DNA of 64,000 bases from Streptococcus entericus DSM 14446. GTDB lineage: Bacteria; Bacillota; Bacilli; Lactobacillales; Streptococcaceae. This document shows, piece by piece, positions 32,223 through 42,480 of this stretch (positions are counted from its first letter, which is position 1; every line of letters starts with the position of its first letter). The stretch covers positions 148,619-212,618 of the forward strand of contig NZ_KB904156.1 in assembly GCF_000380025.1 (NCBI RefSeq), read 5' to 3'. Below the pieces are notes generated by a model that was not told the DNA's origin, made no database searches, and worked only from the letters and a program-made list of their open reading frames with translations. The position numbers were made by a program, and so were the translations under genes.

Positions 32223-33218
32223 TCACTCCGTACCAAACCCATCAATAGTTGCAAACAGTGTTTCAACTTGTTCTAAGGTTTCTGCCTTAGCGACGCTACC
32301 TCGGATTTTAGCAGCGCCAGATGTGCCACGGAGGTAGTAAGGGGCGAGACCTCGAAATTCGCGAACTGCCACCTTTTCTCCCTTGAGCGCCACCAAACGC
32401 TTGAGGTGCTCATAGGCAATGCCCAGTTTTTTCGCAAAAGGTAAATCAGGCAAGACCTCACCAGTCTCGAAATAATGGTTAATCTGGGTGAAGAGGTAAG
32501 GGTTATTAAGTGCGCCACGACCAATCATCACTGCATCGGCACCGACCTCGTCAATCATAAATTTAGCTTCCTCAACGGAGCGAATATCACCATTACCGAT
32601 AAAGGGAACTTTGGTGATGGCCTTGGCTACCCGAGCCAGGGTCTCATGGTCGCAGGTTCCGGTGTACATCTGCTCACGGGTTCGACCGTGCATGGCGAGG
32701 GCTGACACACCAGCAGACTCAGCTGCAAGGGCATTTTCAACCGCTAGAGAACTATCTGCCCAGCCTGTCCGCATTTTGACCGTTAGGGGAATGTCGATGG
32801 CTTTTTTAACCGTACTGATGACAGAATAAATCTTCTCGGGGTCTTTGAGCCACATGGCTCCTGCTTCATTTTTCACGATTTTGTTGACAGGGCAGCCCAT
32901 GTTGATGTCTAACATATCTGCTTTGGTGTGTTTTTGTAAAAACTCAGCTGCTCGAGCGAGACTATCCCCATCACTACCGAAGACTTGGATAGACATGGGG
33001 TGTTCATTCTCATCGATGTGGAGCATGTGCAGGGTTTTGGCATTGTTGTAGAGAATCCCTTTATCAGAGACCATCTCCATGACCACTAGCCCTGCACCAA
33101 ACTCCTTAGCGATGGTGCGGAAAGCGGAGTTGGTTACCCCTGCCATGGGGGCTAAAACGGTACGGTGGGGAATCTCAACGTTCCCAATCATAAAAGAGGA
33201 ATTAAGTTTGCTCATCAA
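32223..33218 (-). CDS. dusB: tRNA-dihydrouridine synthase DusB
   Basis: 331 residues, FMN-dependent TIM barrel. Seen are [12 protein letters not shown], the catalytic cysteine in [35 protein letters not shown] and FIGNGDI, all diagnostic for Dus enzymes that reduce uridines in the tRNA D-loop. It overlaps the 3' end of hslO by 17 bp, giving the hslO-dusB operon conserved among streptococci and likely translational coupling. Confidence 0.95.
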   Translation of the reverse strand: MMSKLNSSFMIGNVEIPHRTVLAPMAGVTNSAFRTIAKEFGAGLVVMEMVSDKGILYNNAKTLHMLHIDENEHPMSIQVFGSDGDSLARAAEFLQKHTKADMLDINMGCPVNKIVKNEAGAMWLKDPEKIYSVISTVKKAIDIPLTVKMRTGWADSSLAVENALAAESAGVSALAMHGRTREQMYTGTCDHETLARVAKAITKVPFIGNGDIRSVEEAKFMIDEVGADAVMIGRGALNNPYLFTQINHYFETGEVLPDLPFAKKLGIAYEHLKRLVALKGEKVAVREFRGLAPYYLRGTSGAAKIRGSVAKAETLEQVETLFATIDGFGTE

Positions 33219-34074
33219 TCAATCTTTCTAGGTCATTTTCAGTAAAGGAGTAGGTGGTCTGGCAGAACTGACAGATAATTTCTGCACCGTGATCCTGCTC
33301 TGCCAGGTCCCTTAAATCGCTGGTCGAAAGGGTCATCAGAGCTCCCTCGAAGCGCTCACGAGAGCAGTCGCATGAAAAGGCGATAGGCTCCTCGCTCAGG
33401 CGTTTGTAGGGATCGTCGCCATAAATGGCGGATAGCAGAGCATCGAGTGGTTGGCTAGTACTGAGGAGAGTGGAGATGGCTGGCATCTCTTGCAGGCGTT
33501 TTTCAAAACGGGCGATATCAGTTTCCTTGGCACCAGGCAGGACTTGGAGCATGAACCCTCCTGCGACCTTCACCTGGTCCTTATCGTCCAAGAGGACGTT
33601 GAGACCGACAGCAGACGGGGTCTGCTCGCTTTCTGTCAGGTAGTAGGCAAAATCTTCACCAATCTCTCCTGTAATGAGCGGTGTCGTTGAGGTGTAGGGA
33701 TTGCCTGTGCCGTAATCGGTAATGACGATGAAATGCCCTTGTCCCATGAAAGGACCGACCAAAACCTCGCCAGTCGAAGTTTTTTTAATATCCACTCCGC
33801 GGTTTTGAATATAGCCCTTGACCGTACCTTTGGTATCAGCAACGGAGATGATGTGACCGAAAGAGCTATCACCGATGACTTTGAGGGTCACCTTGCTGTC
33901 TCCTTTTTGGTTGGCTGCTAGAATGAGGTTAGCAATCAAGGCACGCCCTAAGGCAACAGTGGACGATGACATGGTCTGGTGAGCAGTTTGAGCAGCTCTA
34001 ACGGTTTCGGTGGCGTCCAAGACATAAGCGCGGAAAGCACCGTTTTCTGCGATTGTTTTTATCAATTTATCCAT
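33202..34074 (-). CDS. hslO: Redox-activated chaperone Hsp33
   Basis: 290 residues. It binds unfolding proteins after oxidation of its zinc-bound cysteines. The N-terminal substrate domain contains [17 protein letters not shown] and [13 protein letters not shown]. The C-terminal redox switch has the cysteines [10 protein letters not shown] and ICQFCQTTY, the canonical CxC-Xn-CxxC zinc centre. It is the first gene of the hslO-dusB operon and is divergent from the stomatin-like gene across 144 bp. Confidence 0.95.
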   Translation of the reverse strand: MDKLIKTIAENGAFRAYVLDATETVRAAQTAHQTMSSSTVALGRALIANLILAANQKGDSKVTLKVIGDSSFGHIISVADTKGTVKGYIQNRGVDIKKTSTGEVLVGPFMGQGHFIVITDYGTGNPYTSTTPLITGEIGEDFAYYLTESEQTPSAVGLNVLLDDKDQVKVAGGFMLQVLPGAKETDIARFEKRLQEMPAISTLLSTSQPLDALLSAIYGDDPYKRLSEEPIAFSCDCSRERFEGALMTLSTSDLRDLAEQDHGAEIICQFCQTTYSFTENDLERLIDEQT

Positions 34075-34218
34075 AAGGACTATTATAGCATACCTTGGTT
34101 ATTTTGCCACACAGAGATACTTAATCCAAGCACTAGCAACCGATTTTTACTTGCAAATTTTTGTCAAAAAGCGTATACTAAATCTATCATCATAACTAAT
34201 GAAAAGGAGGACAGTTTG

Positions 34219-35109
34219 ATGCCATTTCAACTCATTTTTCTCATCTTATTCCTATTTTTTGTGATAGGGATTATCGCTAGCACCCTTTATGTGGTGCGCC
34301 AGCAGACGGTGGTTATCATCGAGCGCTTTGGTAAATACCAAAAAACAGCAACGTCAGGTATTCACCTGCGTTTACCCTTTGGTATTGACAATATCGCTGC
34401 CCGCATCCAGTTGCGTGTCTTGCAAAACGATATGGTTGTGGAGACCAAGACCAATGACAACGTGTTTGTGACCATGAATGTAGCCACCCAGTACCGCGTC
34501 GATGAACAAAACGTGATGGACGCCTACTATAAACTCATGCGACCAGAGGAACAAATCAAGTCCTATATCGAGGATGCCCTGCGTTCTTCTGTACCGAAAT
34601 TAACCTTGGACGAACTCTTTGAGAAAAAAGACGAAATCGCCCTTGAAGTGCAACATCAGGTGGCTGAGGAAATGTTCAGCTACGGCTACATCATCGTCAA
34701 AACCCTGATTACCAAGGTTGAGCCAGATGCCGAAGTTAAGCAGTCCATGAATGAAATCAATGCTGCCCAACGTAAACGTGTGGCCGCTCAGGAGCTTGCC
34801 AATGCAGACAAGATTAAAATCGTAACTGCTGCTGAGGCAGAGGCTGAAAAAGATCGCCTGCACGGGGTCGGTATTGCTGAGCAACGTAAGGCTATTGTGG
34901 ACGGTTTAGCAGATTCTATTCAAGAACTCAAAGATGCTAACATCAGTTTGACTGAGGAGCAGATTATGTCTATTCTCTTGACCAACCAATATCTGGACAC
35001 GCTCAATACTTTTGCTAGTTCTGGTAGCCAGACCATTTTTCTACCGAGCACACCTCAAGGGATTGATGACATTCGGACACAGATTTTATCAGCACTGAAA
35101 GCGAAATAA
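34219..35109 (+). CDS. SPFH/band 7 (stomatin/paraslipin-like) membrane protein
   Basis: 296 residues starting at the ATG at 34219 behind AAAAGGAGG; longer frames upstream run antisense to hslO and are not supported. One N-terminal helix (about 5-27) precedes the SPFH domain (VVIIERFGKYQKTATSGIHL ... LTLDELFEKKDEIA) and an Ala/Glu-rich coiled coil (AEAEAEKDRLHGVGIAEQRK). Family members form membrane-microdomain cages that restrain proteases such as FtsH or HtpX. A 99-residue membrane protein follows 84 bp later. Confidence 0.9.
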   Translation: MPFQLIFLILFLFFVIGIIASTLYVVRQQTVVIIERFGKYQKTATSGIHLRLPFGIDNIAARIQLRVLQNDMVVETKTNDNVFVTMNVATQYRVDEQNVMDAYYKLMRPEEQIKSYIEDALRSSVPKLTLDELFEKKDEIALEVQHQVAEEMFSYGYIIVKTLITKVEPDAEVKQSMNEINAAQRKRVAAQELANADKIKIVTAAEAEAEKDRLHGVGIAEQRKAIVDGLADSIQELKDANISLTEEQIMSILLTNQYLDTLNTFASSGSQTIFLPSTPQGIDDIRTQILSALKAK

Positions 35110-35193
35110 AGATTGTTTGAACAGTTTTTACCTTGATGCTTTGGGAAATAGCAGAGCGCCAATCGTTAGTAACTAAGAAAACAGGAGGTTTCT

Positions 35194-35493
35194 ATGCTTG
35201 AGTCAATTCTCTCACAACCTAATAGCCCCTTGTGGTACTGGTATGTGATGTTCATTTTTGGTCCTGCCTTTGTTTTGGGCTGGTGGGGATTGCTGGGTAT
35301 GTTGCTATTGCACCTCATCATCTTTGCAAGCCTCTATACCAGTTATCGTAAACGCCAAGCAGGGAAAACTCAGCCCCTCTGGCGACGTTTGTTAAGCCTG
35401 TTAGGCTTGATCATTTTGACCAATATCCTCTCTGGGGTACTCGTCTATGGCGGTCTTTGGCTCTACGGAGGGGTGGTGAGTCTACTAAGTTAA
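35194..35493 (+). CDS. Small integral membrane protein of unknown function
   Basis: 99 residues with three hydrophobic segments (about 15-30, 32-48 and 68-95) separated by a basic cytoplasmic-looking loop YRKRQAGKTQPLWRR. ACAGGAGG lies seven bases before the ATG. It is downstream of the SPFH gene in the same direction with no clear terminator between, so the two may be co-transcribed and their products may interact; that is inference. No family is recognised. Confidence 0.65.
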   Translation: MLESILSQPNSPLWYWYVMFIFGPAFVLGWWGLLGMLLLHLIIFASLYTSYRKRQAGKTQPLWRRLLSLLGLIILTNILSGVLVYGGLWLYGGVVSLLS

Positions 35494-35589
35494 AACTAAA
35501 TCTAAAAAAATTTCCTTAACATTGATTTTTTTAACTGTTCTTTACGAATAGTAAGGTGTCAACAGAAAAAATCAATAAAAGGAGATGAC

Positions 35590-37422
35590 ATGTTCACACA
35601 TTCTCAACTTAATCGCTTTGCTATCCGCAAGTATGCTGTCGGTGTTTGCTCGGTTTTGGTTGCTAGCTTAACCTTTTTAGGAGCAGCTCATGTTTCAGCT
35701 GATGAGCTTTCCTCATCAGCCAATTCAGCGACAGTAAGCCTTGTTCAAATCGGAGAGCCTACCACTGACCAGTCGGAGCCTGTATCTGGTTTAGATACTG
35801 CGTTAGCTGGGTCTGCGACGAATGACTCACCACAAACAACTCTTGAAGAGGTCAAAAAAGATGGGCTAGTTGTGACGAATCAGCAGGATACCAAAGAAAC
35901 ATCTGAACCTCAGATTCCAGTAGTTGCCCCATCACCCCAGTCACTAGAAACTAACGCAGCAGCAGTTAGCGTAGCAGAAGCTGCTACGTTAAAAACGAGT
36001 GTAACAGTGGCCAATCCAACAGATCCTAGCTCTGCTATTGACAAAACGGTTGAGACGATTGAACCCAAGAAGGAATTGTCGCAACCAACCGAAACGATAG
36101 CGCCAACAGTTCCAGTGACTGAGCAACAGAAAACTCCAGACCAACAGCCTAAACCAGCTTCAGCAACACAAACCGTTCAGCCGAGCCTGACGCCGTCCAG
36201 TCGCACTGCTTTTCGAACATCAACCAGAGCAGCTGGTGCCCTAGGTGATACCTACCCAGCAAAATGGAAGAACTTAGATCCAGATAGCAACATTGATGAT
36301 TGGGGCATGTATGTGCGCAATTGCACTTCCTTTGTTGCTCATCGCCTCAGCGCGGTCAATAAATTTGAACTACCACGTGCTTATGGCAATGCTGAGGCCT
36401 GGGGAAATCGGGCAAGATCAGAAGGTTATCGTGTTGATGAGTCTCCTGTCTTAGGCGCTGTTGCCTGGTCAGCTGCTGCACCTGATAACTGGGGTTACGG
36501 GCATGTCGCCTGGGTTGCTGCGGTCAATGGTGACATGGTCACTGTAGAAGAATATAACTACGGTAAACGTTATGCCTACAATAGCCGTACTGTTCACAAA
36601 AGTAGTTTTACAGGTTATATCCATTTTAAGGATTTAGCTTCAAAGACAAACACACCATCAACCCCAGCACCAGCAGCACCTCAGACCTCACATAACTTGC
36701 CAGCTCAGGGGACTTACACCTTTACCCAGCGGTCAGGTGTCAAGAGTGAACCGAAACAAGCAGCGGCGGATTTGGATTTCTACGAGGTTGGTGAAAAAGC
36801 CAACTATGATAAACTGGTTGAGAGCGACCAGAAACTGTGGATTAGTTACCTCAACTATAAAGGTAGCCGTAGTTACGTTGCCATTCGTGATTTGGCACCT
36901 GTTGCCACAACAGGCACCATTAACGTTCAAAATAAAAACAATCAAACCGGTGATTTTGATGTTCTGATTACTAATGTCAATCATTCTCAAGGCATCAAAG
37001 AAGTCAAAGTACCGATCTGGTCAGATAAGAACGGACAGGACGATATCATCTGGTATGTCGCACAAGCTCAAGGGAATAACACCTATAAGGTTTCTGTGAA
37101 AAATAGCCAGCACAAGTCTGACACAGGCACTTATCATATCCATCTCTATTATCAGCAAACAGATGGGCAATTAAAAGGTGTGGGTGGCACAACAACAGTT
37201 GTTGAAAAAGTTGCACCAGCTCCAAGCTTGCCATCCAGTGGCACCTATCGTTTTACCACAACTCAGCCGATTAAAAACCAGCCAAGCCTAGCTTCGGCAA
37301 CTATTGATCACTACTATGCAGGAGAAACGGTTAACTATGACCGTACGTTGACGGCGGAAGGACGCCAATGGCTGAGCTATATCAGTCGAAGCGGGGTTCG
37401 ACGCTACATCCCAATTAACTAA
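35590..37422 (+). CDS. Secreted CHAP-domain cell wall amidase with Bsp-like and SH3 domains
   Basis: 610 residues. It has a YSIRK-like signal (FAIRKYAVGVCSVLVAS), a Thr/Pro/Gln-rich linker to about 215, and a CHAP domain (219-345) with catalytic C245 in RNCTSFVAH and H305 in YGHVAWV. An SH3_5-type repeat (about 370-435), a GBS Bsp-like domain (about 440-535) and a second SH3_5-type repeat to the C-terminus follow. CHAP enzymes act as amidases or endopeptidases on peptidoglycan; SH3_5 modules bind the wall. No LPXTG motif is present, so retention is probably through the SH3 modules. Related to streptococcal Bsp/PcsB-type cell-shape proteins. Confidence 0.87.
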   Translation: MFTHSQLNRFAIRKYAVGVCSVLVASLTFLGAAHVSADELSSSANSATVSLVQIGEPTTDQSEPVSGLDTALAGSATNDSPQTTLEEVKKDGLVVTNQQDTKETSEPQIPVVAPSPQSLETNAAAVSVAEAATLKTSVTVANPTDPSSAIDKTVETIEPKKELSQPTETIAPTVPVTEQQKTPDQQPKPASATQTVQPSLTPSSRTAFRTSTRAAGALGDTYPAKWKNLDPDSNIDDWGMYVRNCTSFVAHRLSAVNKFELPRAYGNAEAWGNRARSEGYRVDESPVLGAVAWSAAAPDNWGYGHVAWVAAVNGDMVTVEEYNYGKRYAYNSRTVHKSSFTGYIHFKDLASKTNTPSTPAPAAPQTSHNLPAQGTYTFTQRSGVKSEPKQAAADLDFYEVGEKANYDKLVESDQKLWISYLNYKGSRSYVAIRDLAPVATTGTINVQNKNNQTGDFDVLITNVNHSQGIKEVKVPIWSDKNGQDDIIWYVAQAQGNNTYKVSVKNSQHKSDTGTYHIHLYYQQTDGQLKGVGGTTTVVEKVAPAPSLPSSGTYRFTTTQPIKNQPSLASATIDHYYAGETVNYDRTLTAEGRQWLSYISRSGVRRYIPIN

Positions 37423-37447
37423 GTTATTTATGGAAAGGATGACACTC

Positions 37448-38047
37448 ATGTCTAAAACAGCAAAAATTTCAAAAACCGTCCTACTATTAGGTCTTCTAAC
37501 CAGCGTTGCAACCTTGACAGCCTGCGGTAAAAAAGAAGCAACCACCACCACAGCCTCATCAAGTGTCACAAAAACGAGTCAGTCATCTTCAAAAGAAAAA
37601 GTGACCACCTCACCAGCGACTGAGGCAACCTCAGAAGCCACTGAGGCTGAAACAGCCACTTCTGAAACGGCGTCTTCAACTGCAACAACCAGTACCTTTA
37701 ATCTGGATGCTATCGTGGCTGGTGACTTTAGCTCAATTGCAGGAACTTGGGCAAATGCCAACGGTAAAACAGTTGTGATTGAAGGAGATAAACTGATTTT
37801 TGAGACAGAAGGAGAGTCAGATCCTAATCAGTATAATCTGATTGAATCACAAAATCTTCATGAGGAGGGGCGTGTAGGTGCTTCCATTGGCTTCTATAAC
37901 AACGGCGAGCGTCAAGGAGGGATTGTTTTATCAATCGTTCCAGCAGGTGTTCCTAATATTCTTGGTGAAGTAAGTGACCAAGATCATCTTGAAATGGGAC
38001 ACATGCCGACGACTGCTGATTCTGGGGAACATTTTTTCCGTCAATAA
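37448..38047 (+). CDS. DUF6287-type lipoprotein
   Basis: 199 residues from the ATG at 37448 that follows AAGGATGACACTC; two in-frame ATGs upstream lack a site. The lipoprotein signal ends in LTAC, followed by a low-complexity Thr/Ser/Glu linker (about 30-80) and a compact domain with AGTWANANGKTVVIEGDKL and VPAGVPNILGEVSDQDH, as in streptococcal DUF6287 lipoproteins. It lies 25 bp after the CHAP gene with no terminator between, and a terminator follows it. Function is unknown. Confidence 0.78.
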   Translation: MSKTAKISKTVLLLGLLTSVATLTACGKKEATTTTASSSVTKTSQSSSKEKVTTSPATEATSEATEAETATSETASSTATTSTFNLDAIVAGDFSSIAGTWANANGKTVVIEGDKLIFETEGESDPNQYNLIESQNLHEEGRVGASIGFYNNGERQGGIVLSIVPAGVPNILGEVSDQDHLEMGHMPTTADSGEHFFRQ

Positions 38048-38085
38048 AGCTCTGACCTGAGATGCTATCATCACGACATCGACAT

Positions 38086-38120
38086 AAAAGCAGTGGGACA
38101 TCGTATCCAACTGCTTTTTA
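38086..38120. terminator. Terminator between lipoprotein and convergent hydrolase
   Basis: AAAAGCAGT/ACTGCTTTT with additional inner GGGA/TCC pairing. A and T runs flank both sides, so it probably works bidirectionally. Confidence 0.75.
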
Positions 38121-38126
38121 GATATT

Positions 38127-38891
38127 TTAGATAAAGTTTTTATCTGTTAGCCAATGCTTGATTACCCGAAGTGTCTGATTTTGGAATTTTCCAGACTCGT
38201 ACATGTGGTCAGCTCCCGTGATGGAGACGAGTACAGAGTCTTTATGATTTTTAGCAGTTTTTCGGGCAATAGCAGAGACGGTCATCTTGTCCTCACTACC
38301 TGTAATGACAAGTACAGGACAAGAGATTTTATGAAAGTCTACCCGACCAGCTCGGCTATTATCCAGAAAAGGAAAGGCCATTTGAGTATAGACCTTACCA
38401 GATTCTGGTACCAAATCCTTGAACAAGTCCTCCTTGATGGCGTCGTCTTGGGCATTGAGGCAGTAGCGGAAGAACTCATCCTTATAAGGTGGCATTGCCT
38501 TTTTCCAAAAGCCCCAACGCAGAAAATGCTTGATAAAACAGCGAATCATCGTCGGGTAAAGTGCAAAAATATCTGCAGTCGGAGCAGGTCCCATCAGGAT
38601 CATCCCAGCGACAGGCGTGCGTTCGGCAACCATCTGAGCGAGTAAGCAGCCTAAGGAGTGCCCCAGTAAAAGGGGTGGCTGTTCTAAACTGTTGACAAGG
38701 TCGACCAAATCATCTGTATAATCTTGGAGACTGAGAGCACCGACTTTTTCAGCAACCTCGTCGTAAGGTAGGTCATGATAACGTAGGCTTGGCGTGTGGA
38801 CGCGGCAACCAAATTGCTCTAGCTGAGTAGCAAAGTTTCCCCATACCTTCCCGGAGCACCATGTGCCATGAATTAAAACAATGTCTTGCAT
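38127..38891 (-). CDS. Cytosolic alpha/beta hydrolase
   Basis: 254 residues, alpha/beta-hydrolase_6 type: oxyanion region LIHGTWCSGKVW, nucleophile elbow LLGHSLGCLLA, acid in ITGSEDKMT and histidine in GADHMYE. There is no signal peptide, unlike the island hydrolases at 10-16 kb. It is the gene downstream of csbD on the minus strand (45-bp gap), although a small hairpin in that gap could attenuate read-through. The substrate is unknown. Confidence 0.85.
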   Translation of the reverse strand: MQDIVLIHGTWCSGKVWGNFATQLEQFGCRVHTPSLRYHDLPYDEVAEKVGALSLQDYTDDLVDLVNSLEQPPLLLGHSLGCLLAQMVAERTPVAGMILMGPAPTADIFALYPTMIRCFIKHFLRWGFWKKAMPPYKDEFFRYCLNAQDDAIKEDLFKDLVPESGKVYTQMAFPFLDNSRAGRVDFHKISCPVLVITGSEDKMTVSAIARKTAKNHKDSVLVSITGADHMYESGKFQNQTLRVIKHWLTDKNFI

Positions 38892-38936
38892 ATCCTATTC
38901 CCCATTAAAAAGAGCCTTTATCGGCTCTTTTTATGA

Positions 38937-39185
38937 TTAAAGCTTGTTTTTCAAACTTTCAACAGCACCTTCGACAGCCTCTTTGGCATCGTTGGCCAAG
39001 TCTTTAGACTTCTCAACAGCATCTTCTAAGCCTTTTTTAGCATCTGCTGCAACTTCCTTAGCCTTGCCAACAAGATTGTCAACAACGCCTTCTGTTTCTA
39101 ATTTTTTATCACCAAGAACCTTACCAGCTAATTCTTTGGCTGAGCCAGTCACTTGGTCTAATTTTGCATCTAATTTATCAAACAT
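38937..39185 (-). CDS. CsbD family stress protein
   Basis: 82 residues, highly charged and helical with alternating Lys and Glu/Asp, beginning with the CsbD signature [17 protein letters not shown] followed by [13 protein letters not shown]. CsbD proteins are abundant general-stress proteins of unknown mechanism. A paralog of 63 residues is at 60083-60274. The gene is preceded by AAAGGAGG and a promoter overlapped by a dyad and a cre-like sequence. Confidence 0.9.
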   Translation of the reverse strand: MFDKLDAKLDQVTGSAKELAGKVLGDKKLETEGVVDNLVGKAKEVAADAKKGLEDAVEKSKDLANDAKEAVEGAVESLKNKL

Positions 39186-39213
39186 TTGATAACCTCCTTT
39201 AGTTGATAGATCT

Positions 39214-39251
39214 ATTATACCATAGTTTCATAATTTATGAAAACGTTTTGT
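39214..39251 (-). promoter_or_regulatory. csbD promoter with dyad and cre-like site
   Basis: On the minus strand TATAAT is at 39214-39219, with a weak -35 TTTCAT at 39237-39242. The plus-strand dyad TTTCATAATTTATGAAA (39226-39242) has 8-bp arms and covers the spacer and -35. Adjacent TGAAAACGTTTTGT (39238-39251) resembles a CcpA site with one mismatch. A repressor at the dyad and catabolite control are both plausible. Confidence 0.6.
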
Positions 39252-39574
39252 TTAATAAGAAATGAGCGCTTGCCTGATTTAGATAGGCGATTAACTTCCT
39301 GTTGTTGTCTGGCTGCTAGACAGCTCAGATAGATAGCTGTAGGTCGGTTGATATGGCAGGTTGCGAGGAGAAAGCTCGTTATCGTTAGGCGTGTCGCTCC
39401 ACTGAGCTATTTGTTGGTCAACCTGCTGTGCAAGTCATGACTTGAATGTTAAGAAAGTATTAATGAACGGCGTAGGGTAATGCCAAGCCTTTCAAAAACG
39501 ATATTTTAGTTGGTAACAATCAGAAAAGCAAGAGGCTAGGACTTTTGTCCCAGCCTCGTTGAGGTGTACAGCCA
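39252..39574. other. Intergenic region with dyads and a terminator
   Basis: There is no convincing gene. It contains GCAGGTTG (39356-39363) complementary to CAACCTGC (39419-39426), the perfect palindrome CAAGTCATGACTTG (39431-39444), and a hairpin GAGGCTAGGAC/GTCCCAGCCTC (39532-39557). On the minus strand the last is followed by a T-rich tract and probably terminates the 39575-40000 gene. The first two dyads could belong to a small RNA, but no promoter is clear. Confidence 0.45.
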
Positions 39575-40000
39575 TTAGGTTAAATTGGTGGTCAGAAATT
39601 CTAGTAATTGGCTGATGTCAGCTCGCCAATCGTTATGATAGACAGCAATTTGTTTCCGATTGCTGAATTTAGCGAGGTAGGCATGAGAGCGAATGGCGTA
39701 CTTTTTGGAAAAAGTTTTATAGGCTTGAGCATTAATACCTTTGACATTAAGGTACAAGATGGGAGCAGAAGCAGTTTCAACTTCATGCAGTTGAGCCAGT
39801 GCCAACTGAGCATCAACGTTATCGTCACGACCGATAAAAAGGTAAAAGGTTTCTTTGGCGCTTATCCTAGCCCTCACAGTGTCGAGGTTGACCTCCTGGA
39901 TGGCCTGTGGATTTGAGGTGTCAATGGTTTGGGCCATAGCTGAGCTGAACCAGCCAGCTAGACCAAGTAAACTAATAAAGAGTAGTAGCATTTTTTTCAT
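39575..40000 (-). CDS. Secreted thioredoxin-like protein lacking the CXXC motif
   Basis: 141 residues. A signal peptide (KKMLLLFISLLGLAGWFSSAMA) is cleaved near AMA-QT. The mature part has the start of a thioredoxin fold, ETFYLFIGRDDNVDAQLAL, similar to bacteriocin-accessory or TlpA-like proteins. The positions normally held by C-x-x-C read N-V-D-A, so redox chemistry is unlikely. It is monocistronic, between the pfl terminator and the csbD upstream region. Function is unknown; binding or scaffold roles are possible. Confidence 0.65.
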   Translation of the reverse strand: MKKMLLLFISLLGLAGWFSSAMAQTIDTSNPQAIQEVNLDTVRARISAKETFYLFIGRDDNVDAQLALAQLHEVETASAPILYLNVKGINAQAYKTFSKKYAIRSHAYLAKFSNRKQIAVYHNDWRADISQLLEFLTTNLT

Positions 40001-40078
40001 TTCTTTTTTCCTCCCAATAGGGTATTCGTAAATGGAGGAGGAAATTTTGTCTTTGCTCTGCTATTTTCCCTAAAACAT

Positions 40079-40111
40079 CAAAAAAATCCCAGCTTATGCT
40101 GAGATTTTTTA
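40079..40111 (-). terminator. pfl terminator
   Basis: CCAGC/GCTG(A)G stem flanked by long A and T runs (AAAAATC/GATTTTT). On the minus strand it is followed by TTTTTTT. Confidence 0.8.
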
Positions 40112-40116
40112 GTTGA

Positions 40117-42447
40117 TTACAACCCTAAGAGTTCTTTAGCGTGGTCATCCATTGATAGAACTTCGTGGAAGACACGTTGGGTGAGCTCAGTTTTTTGCTC
40201 TTTGGTTAAGTACTTGGTGTTAACACAGTAGCCTGAGATACGAACGATAACGTCTTCACCACGCATGATGCTGTCGTAGACATCTTGTAAGTCCATAACG
40301 TTCAAGTTAACGTGCTGACCACCCTCTTCAAAGTAGGCGTCAAGGATAGTCACCAAGTTACCAACTTGCTCATCAAAGGTCTTACCAAGCGCTTTTGGAG
40401 ATACCTGAGTAGTTAGTGAGATACCATCGTTAGCGTGTGAGAAGTCAAGTTTCTTGAGGGAGTTGAGGTTTTGCAACCAGCCACCACGAGATTTAGATGT
40501 TGGGTTAGCACCTGGTGGGAAGAATTCTACTTTAGATGTGTTGACTGAACCATCTTCGTTGAGGAATACACCACGGTGAACTGGTGAGTTACCAGTTTGT
40601 TTAGAGTAAGCCACGTTTGAGGTGATGGTCAAGATTGACACAGCTGCTTCAGCATTTTTGTAGAGTTTGTGACGAGCCAAGCGAGTGTAGAAGGCTTCCA
40701 TCAACCATTTTGCGATGTCATCTACACGGTCATCGTCCTCACCGTAGCGTGGGAAGTCACCGTTTACTTCGTAGTCATAGATAAATCCAGTTTCATCACG
40801 GATTGGTTTTACTTCAGCATATTTGATAGCAGACAGGGAGTCAACAGTGTTGGCAAAGCCACAGATACCGAAGCCCATGTTAGCGCGCAGGTGAGTTGGC
40901 AAGAAGGCCATTTGCACGGCTTCGTAGTTGTATTTGTCAGTCATGTAGTGGATGATGTTCATGGCATCCACGTAAGTGTCTGTCAACCAGTCAAGAGCTT
41001 TTTCAAAGTTAGCGATAACTTCATCGTACTCAAAGATTTCTGAGTTGTTTGGCTCAACCACATCAAAGACCTTGTAGTCTTTATGCACATCGTCGTAACC
41101 GTTGTTCCAAGATGAGAGCAGAGCTTTCAACACGTTTACACGGGCACCGAAGTACTGGATGTTATGGCGTTTTTCTTCACTTTCTGGGTCAAGTGGTGAC
41201 ACACAGCAAGAGATACAGCTCATTTCACCGTAGCCGTCTTTAGCCATGGTGGTTACACCTTCATACTGGATAGAAGAATGTTTGTGGCTCATAGCCATAC
41301 AGTAGCGACGGAAGGCGTATGGCAACTGGTCTGACCAAAGAACGGTCAAGTTTGGCTCTGGTGAGTTACCGATGTTGTCGAGAGTGTGCAAGAAGCGGTA
41401 ATCCATCTTAGTGACACGGTGACGGCCATCGTTACCCATACCAGCCATAGAAGTGGTTAAGAAGGTTGGGTCACCTGAGTAGATTTCGTCGAAGGCTTTG
41501 GTACGAGCAAATTTTACCGTACGAAGTTTAAGAACGAAATCGTCAACGAATTCTTGGATTTCGCTTTCGGTGTAGGTACCGCGAGCCAAGTCACGCTCAG
41601 AGTAAATGTCAAGAACGATTGGCACACGACCGAGAGAAGTTGCTGCACCGTTAATGACACGACAGACAGACATAAAGGCGATGTTGACCCATTGGATAGC
41701 TTCTTTGGTGTCAAAAGCAGGGCGACGCACGTCAAGACCATAGAGGTCACCGAGTTTCACCACGTCTTGCAAGGCTTGGTACTGGAGGTTAATTTCTTCA
41801 CGAAGACGAGTGGTTTCTTCATCGATGTCTGTGATGGCGTTCCAGTCGTTAACTTTTTCTTGCATGAGGTAGTCTGCACCGTAGAGGGCAAGACGAGCAT
41901 ACATACCGATGATACGACCACGAGAGTAAGCATCTGGCAGACCTGATACGTGGTGGCTGTGACGGGCACGACGAATGTCAGCAGTGTAAGCGCGGAAGAT
42001 ACCATCGTTTACTGTTGTCGCATGCTTGGTGTAAATCTCATGAAGAAGTGGGTCAGGCGTGTAACCATTCTCAATCAGAGTGGTTTCAGCCATGCGGATA
42101 CCACCGCGTGGCATGAAGTTAAGTTTGAAGAGTTCATCGTTTTGGATACCGAAAATCAACTCGTTATCTTTATCGATGAAACCTGCAGGAATACCTGCGA
42201 TGGAAGTAGCACGGTCGATATCCATTGGGAAACGAGTATCTTCGTAGTGTGCTTTGGTTTCTTCGATGATTTTTTTGATTTTCAAAGAACGCTCAGTCAC
42301 AGGAGCAAGGAAGCTCTCGTCACCATCGTAAGGGTTGTAGTTAGCTTGAACAAAACGAGTAACGCTTGCTTTGTCACGCCAGTCAGTTCCCTTAAAGCCT
42401 TCCCAGGCTTTTTCAAAAACATCAGTGTTTGTTGTTACTTTTGCCAT
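40117..42447 (-). CDS. pflB: Pyruvate formate-lyase
   Basis: 776 residues, a glycyl-radical enzyme splitting pyruvate and CoA into acetyl-CoA and formate in mixed-acid fermentation. The catalytic cysteine pair lies in [12 protein letters not shown] and the radical glycine is about G739 in [12 protein letters not shown]. Full length for the family. The activase gene is not in the window. It is divergent from dinB, an arrangement common in streptococci, and has a promoter with a cre-like element in the spacer. Confidence 0.97.
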   Translation of the reverse strand: MAKVTTNTDVFEKAWEGFKGTDWRDKASVTRFVQANYNPYDGDESFLAPVTERSLKIKKIIEETKAHYEDTRFPMDIDRATSIAGIPAGFIDKDNELIFGIQNDELFKLNFMPRGGIRMAETTLIENGYTPDPLLHEIYTKHATTVNDGIFRAYTADIRRARHSHHVSGLPDAYSRGRIIGMYARLALYGADYLMQEKVNDWNAITDIDEETTRLREEINLQYQALQDVVKLGDLYGLDVRRPAFDTKEAIQWVNIAFMSVCRVINGAATSLGRVPIVLDIYSERDLARGTYTESEIQEFVDDFVLKLRTVKFARTKAFDEIYSGDPTFLTTSMAGMGNDGRHRVTKMDYRFLHTLDNIGNSPEPNLTVLWSDQLPYAFRRYCMAMSHKHSSIQYEGVTTMAKDGYGEMSCISCCVSPLDPESEEKRHNIQYFGARVNVLKALLSSWNNGYDDVHKDYKVFDVVEPNNSEIFEYDEVIANFEKALDWLTDTYVDAMNIIHYMTDKYNYEAVQMAFLPTHLRANMGFGICGFANTVDSLSAIKYAEVKPIRDETGFIYDYEVNGDFPRYGEDDDRVDDIAKWLMEAFYTRLARHKLYKNAEAAVSILTITSNVAYSKQTGNSPVHRGVFLNEDGSVNTSKVEFFPPGANPTSKSRGGWLQNLNSLKKLDFSHANDGISLTTQVSPKALGKTFDEQVGNLVTILDAYFEEGGQHVNLNVMDLQDVYDSIMRGEDVIVRISGYCVNTKYLTKEQKTELTQRVFHEVLSMDDHAKELLGL

Positions 42448-42480
42448 GTCGGTCTCCTTTTGTGTTATATTGACAAGTTT

